Positions 5,878-7,646 of a stretch of 7,646 nucleotides of DNA are shown piece by piece. Source of the DNA: Candidatus Cellulosilyticum pullistercoris. GTDB taxonomy: Bacteria > Bacillota > Clostridia > Lachnospirales > Cellulosilyticaceae. The translations under genes were made by a program, and so were the position numbers. Below the pieces are notes generated by a model. The model made no database searches. It saw only the letters and a program-made list of their open reading frames with translations, and had not been told where the DNA came from. The number at the start of each line of letters is the position of its first letter. The first letter of the stretch is position 1. The DNA is taken from contig JAHLFQ010000169.1 of NCBI GenBank assembly GCA_018883705.1, forward strand, positions 1 through 7,646, in the 5' to 3' direction.

Positions 5878-5947
5878 CTTGTTTAAGAAACAGGATATAG
5901 TTCACGTGGAGGAAATACATTTTTTATAGCATGTTGCTACTAATTTA

Positions 5948-5956
5948 TGGCATAAT
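5948..5956 (+). promoter_or_regulatory. Possible extended -10 of the metallophosphoesterase gene
   Basis: TGGCATAAT, with TG one base before CATAAT, about 44 bases before the start codon. No -35 can be recognised at the proper distance, so this is a weak call. It is the best candidate in the divergent interval between dpaA and this gene. Confidence 0.3.
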
Positions 5957-5999
5957 AATAAAATAAGTCTTATCAAATAGAAGAGAAGGTAATAGATAA

Positions 6000-6452
6000 A
6001 TGTATAAGATTGGCGTTATTTCAGATAGTCATGGCTTATTAAGAGATGAGGTCATAGCACATCTAAAGAGGTGTGATGCTATTGTGCATGCTGGTGATAT
6101 TAATACACCTGAAATCATAGAGGTTCTTTCACAAATAGCACCCCTTTATATTGTGAGAGGAAATAATGATAAGGGACAGTGGGCTGAAGCATTACCAGAT
6201 CATTTATGTGTCAATTTAGGAGGAAAAAATTTTTATATTGTACATCAAAAAAAAGATGTCCCTAAAACACTGAATGAGATTGATTTTGTTATTTACGGTC
6301 ATTCGCACCAATATAACTGTGTTAAAGAGGCAAACAGGATATGGCTTAATCCAGGAAGTTGTGGTAAACGTCGTTTTGGATTACCTGTAACAATGGCTTG
6401 TCTTGTGTTTGAGCACGATGAAGTAAAAGTAGAGAAAATAGAAATAAAATGA
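6000..6452 (+). CDS. YfcE/MJ0936-type metallophosphoesterase
   Basis: A 150-residue calcineurin-like phosphoesterase of the small single-domain YfcE/MJ0936 group, acting on phosphodiesters or phosphomonoesters with a two-metal centre. All motif blocks are present: SDSHG with Asp9 and His11 (8-12), HAGD with Asp33 (30-33), VRGNND with Asn56 (52-57), IVH with His82, and GHSHQ with His101 and His103 (100-104). NPGS (117-120) is also typical. Length fits the family (about 150-180). The ATG at 6000 has AGAAGG 10 bases upstream. In Clostridia such genes often follow rdgB/rph, but here it stands alone, so context does not show the substrate, and the physiological role of this family is unclear. It is the first + strand gene of the divergent pair with dpaA. 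Confidence 0.9.
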   Translation: MYKIGVISDSHGLLRDEVIAHLKRCDAIVHAGDINTPEIIEVLSQIAPLYIVRGNNDKGQWAEALPDHLCVNLGGKNFYIVHQKKDVPKTLNEIDFVIYGHSHQYNCVKEANRIWLNPGSCGKRRFGLPVTMACLVFEHDEVKVEKIEIK

Positions 6453-6492
6453 TAGTGTTTTGGCACTCAACGATTAATGAAGACAAATCAAT

Positions 6493-6511
6493 TTATTTTA
6501 AGCTAAAATAA
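6493..6511. repeat. 8-bp inverted repeat around a 3-nt centre
   Basis: TTATTTTA (6493-6500), AGC, TAAAATAA (6504-6511) form a perfect dyad 37 bases before the start of the 84-residue protein gene. The size fits an operator, but pure A/T arms arise easily by chance in DNA like this. No clear -35/-10 pair was found beside it. Confidence 0.35.
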
Positions 6512-6548
6512 TAGTAATCATTTAAATATCCCAAGGAAAGGAAAAATT

Positions 6549-6803
6549 ATGAAAGCATTTTATAAAGCAATAGAAAATCGAATTAAATCAGCAGGTTATC
6601 CAGCTTATGTAAGTGGTCAGGAGATTTACGAAGATATTTGTGATGAAATAGAAGATAAAGAAAATGGTAGTTATCTTTTTATGAGTAAAAAGGACAATGA
6701 TATTTATTTCGAATATAAAATTGATATTATGGACGATCAATTTAATTTAGCATATCTTATTATTCATACACCAGAACAAGATTGGAAAGTTGAATTCGAT
6801 TGA
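6549..6803 (+). CDS. Acidic 84-residue protein of unknown function
   Basis: The start ATG at 6549 has AAGGAAAGG ending 7 bases upstream, the expected position for a ribosome binding site, and a hairpin terminator follows the stop by 4 bases. I do not recognise the family. The N-terminal 16 residues are basic and probably helical (MKAFYKAIENRIKSAG). The middle is strongly acidic (EIYEDICDEIEDKENG, 25-40). The rest has alternating patterns suggesting beta strands (SYLFMSKK, DIYFEYKIDIM, FNLAYLIIHT, WKVEFD). There is no signal peptide, membrane segment or cysteine cluster (one Cys at 31). The likely picture is a small soluble alpha-plus-beta protein. It lies 96 bases after the phosphoesterase gene with no terminator between, so co-transcription is possible. 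Confidence 0.8.
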   Translation: MKAFYKAIENRIKSAGYPAYVSGQEIYEDICDEIEDKENGSYLFMSKKDNDIYFEYKIDIMDDQFNLAYLIIHTPEQDWKVEFD

Positions 6804-6807
6804 TTGA

Positions 6808-6860
6808 AAAGTAAAAGAAGAACTATGAAGGATGTTTCCTCATAGTTCTTCTTTTACTTT
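6808..6860. terminator. Shared bidirectional terminator between convergent genes
   Basis: A perfect 21-bp stem (6808-6828 with 6840-6860) with an 11-nt loop region lies between the stop of the 84-residue gene (6803) and the stop of the nucleoid-associated gene (6868). The stem base has A-rich and T-rich arms, so each strand shows a T-rich 3' arm. An additional T run beyond the stem is short. It very probably serves both genes. Confidence 0.82.
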
Positions 6861-6867
6861 AATTAAG

Positions 6868-7646
6868 CTATTTATTGATAATTTGAGAGATATTTTTAAG
6901 TATAATAGATAGAGTACCATTTGGCTCATTAATAATTTCAATAAAGTCAGGATCTTTAAATAGATGGGTGGGAAATTTGATTTCAATACCTGTATCTGTT
7001 TTAAGCTTTTGTGAATTAAATTTATTACTAATTTTTGAATCTGTTACCTCAATTTTGGTTTCTTTAAGTCCGAATTCTTCAACTTGCTGCATACAACTCT
7101 CAAATACCTCCTCATCGTTTCCAAAGGTTTGTTCCATTATTTCTTGAACAGGAATGGTCTGGGTTCTAGCAATGCTTTCAGAAATGTTGTTTTTTAGTTC
7201 GGTCATGGCATTAATTGGATTGTCATAATGTTCTTCAATGACTTTGCTTGCTACCGTTTCGATAACCTTTACAGTTTCTTTGATGGATAATGCAGGTTCT
7301 AAGTCAAACATTAATGAAAGGTACTTACTCTTTGTATTATCTAATAAAAATGCTTTTAAGCTGTCTGTAGAAACAATAAGGCCTTCATCTACCTGTTTAC
7401 TTGCAGCAGGGAAAATACCTTTATTTTTAATGATACGTGTAACAACTGTTCCATCAACTTGTTCAACAAAATGTGTATATTCTTCTTTATAGTTAAGCTT
7501 TAAAAGGCCGAAGTAACTATTACCATCTAGCATAAAAGAAGTAAATACAAGGTCTCCACTTGGAATATTTCCATACTCCACCATATAACGATAAAAGACA
7601 TCAGTAATTTCATTTGAAAGTTGAATAAAATCCTCACTTGTAAGAG
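6868..7646 (-). CDS. Nucleoid-associated protein, YejK/NdpA-like family (5'-truncated)
   Basis: The frame stays open past the ATG at 7584 to the window edge (upstream codons read LTSEDFIQLSNEITDVFYRY), so this is the C-terminal part of about 258 residues of a protein usually near 335. The family (37-kDa nucleoid-associated protein, YejK/NdpA) is known from proteobacterial nucleoids and also occurs in Bacillota. Recognisable pieces are SGDLVFTSFMLDGNSYFGLLKLNYKEEYTHFV and, near the C-terminus, the GIEIKFPTHLFKDPDFIEI segment followed by NEPNGTLSIILKNIS. No helix-turn-helix, membrane segment or nuclease motif is visible. The role in Bacillota is not established, and some relatives sit in accessory or phage-related settings, which cannot be judged here because the upstream side is missing. 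Confidence 0.8.
   Translation of the reverse strand, partial: LTSEDFIQLSNEITDVFYRYMVEYGNIPSGDLVFTSFMLDGNSYFGLLKLNYKEEYTHFVEQVDGTVVTRIIKNKGIFPAASKQVDEGLIVSTDSLKAFLLDNTKSKYLSLMFDLEPALSIKETVKVIETVASKVIEEHYDNPINAMTELKNNISESIARTQTIPVQEIMEQTFGNDEEVFESCMQQVEEFGLKETKIEVTDSKISNKFNSQKLKTDTGIEIKFPTHLFKDPDFIEIINEPNGTLSIILKNISQIINK

Noticed and set aside
7238..7492. + strand ORF of 84 codons opposite the nucleoid-associated protein gene
   Set aside because: Antisense to a better-supported family member, with no start signals.
1..7646. CRISPR array, tRNA/rRNA genes, insertion sequence or toxin-antitoxin/defence system
   Set aside because: No direct repeats with regular spacing, no cloverleaf or rRNA-like segments, no transposase, and no paired small toxin/antitoxin genes could be recognised.

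Overview
The window is AT-rich DNA from an endospore-forming member of the Bacillota. The closest feel is Clostridia, possibly Lachnospirales or a Cellulosilyticum-like lineage, but that placement is an impression from protein style and not a database result. Two sporulation loci fix the lifestyle: an uninterrupted late mother-cell sigma factor gene (sigK) and both subunits of dipicolinate synthase (dpaA, dpaB). Seven CDSs appear complete and one is cut at each edge. Most transcription units end in a clear hairpin terminator, so the unit boundaries can be read well.

Left part (1-1620). The C-terminal third of RNase J runs off the left edge on the + strand and ends at a 16-bp hairpin. A short AT-rich gap with a long-spaced inverted repeat follows, then sigK on the - strand. 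Upstream of sigK is a sequence that matches the SigK promoter consensus. The expected transcript start, together with a strong Shine-Dalgarno, argues for a start codon 11 codons inside the longest ORF, which leaves a very short pro-sequence.

Middle (1583-4196). On the - strand, trmR and trhP overlap and form a two-gene unit closed by a terminator. By family knowledge they do consecutive steps in making 5-methoxyuridine at the tRNA wobble position (trhP hydroxylates, trmR methylates). About 320 bp without a gene precede trmR and carry two plausible SigA promoters in tandem. Next is a small gene for a 63-residue single-pass membrane protein with its own promoter, Shine-Dalgarno and terminator. 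It sits where mltG lies in some relatives.

Right part (4303-7646). dpaA and dpaB overlap by ATGA, with a SigK-like promoter in front and a terminator that overlaps the last codons. Divergent from them on the + strand are a YfcE-type metallophosphoesterase and an 84-residue acidic protein I do not recognise. This ends at a 21-bp hairpin shared with a convergent, 5'-truncated gene for a YejK/NdpA-type nucleoid-associated protein on the - strand.

How they fit together: SigK could plausibly drive both its own gene and dpaAB late in sporulation. The tRNA-modification pair, RNase J and the phosphoesterase look like housekeeping functions. I saw no mobile element, CRISPR array, tRNA, rRNA or defence cassette, and no convincing new multi-gene system. 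The most useful leads are the sigK N-terminus and promoter, the small membrane protein, and the unrecognised 84-residue protein.
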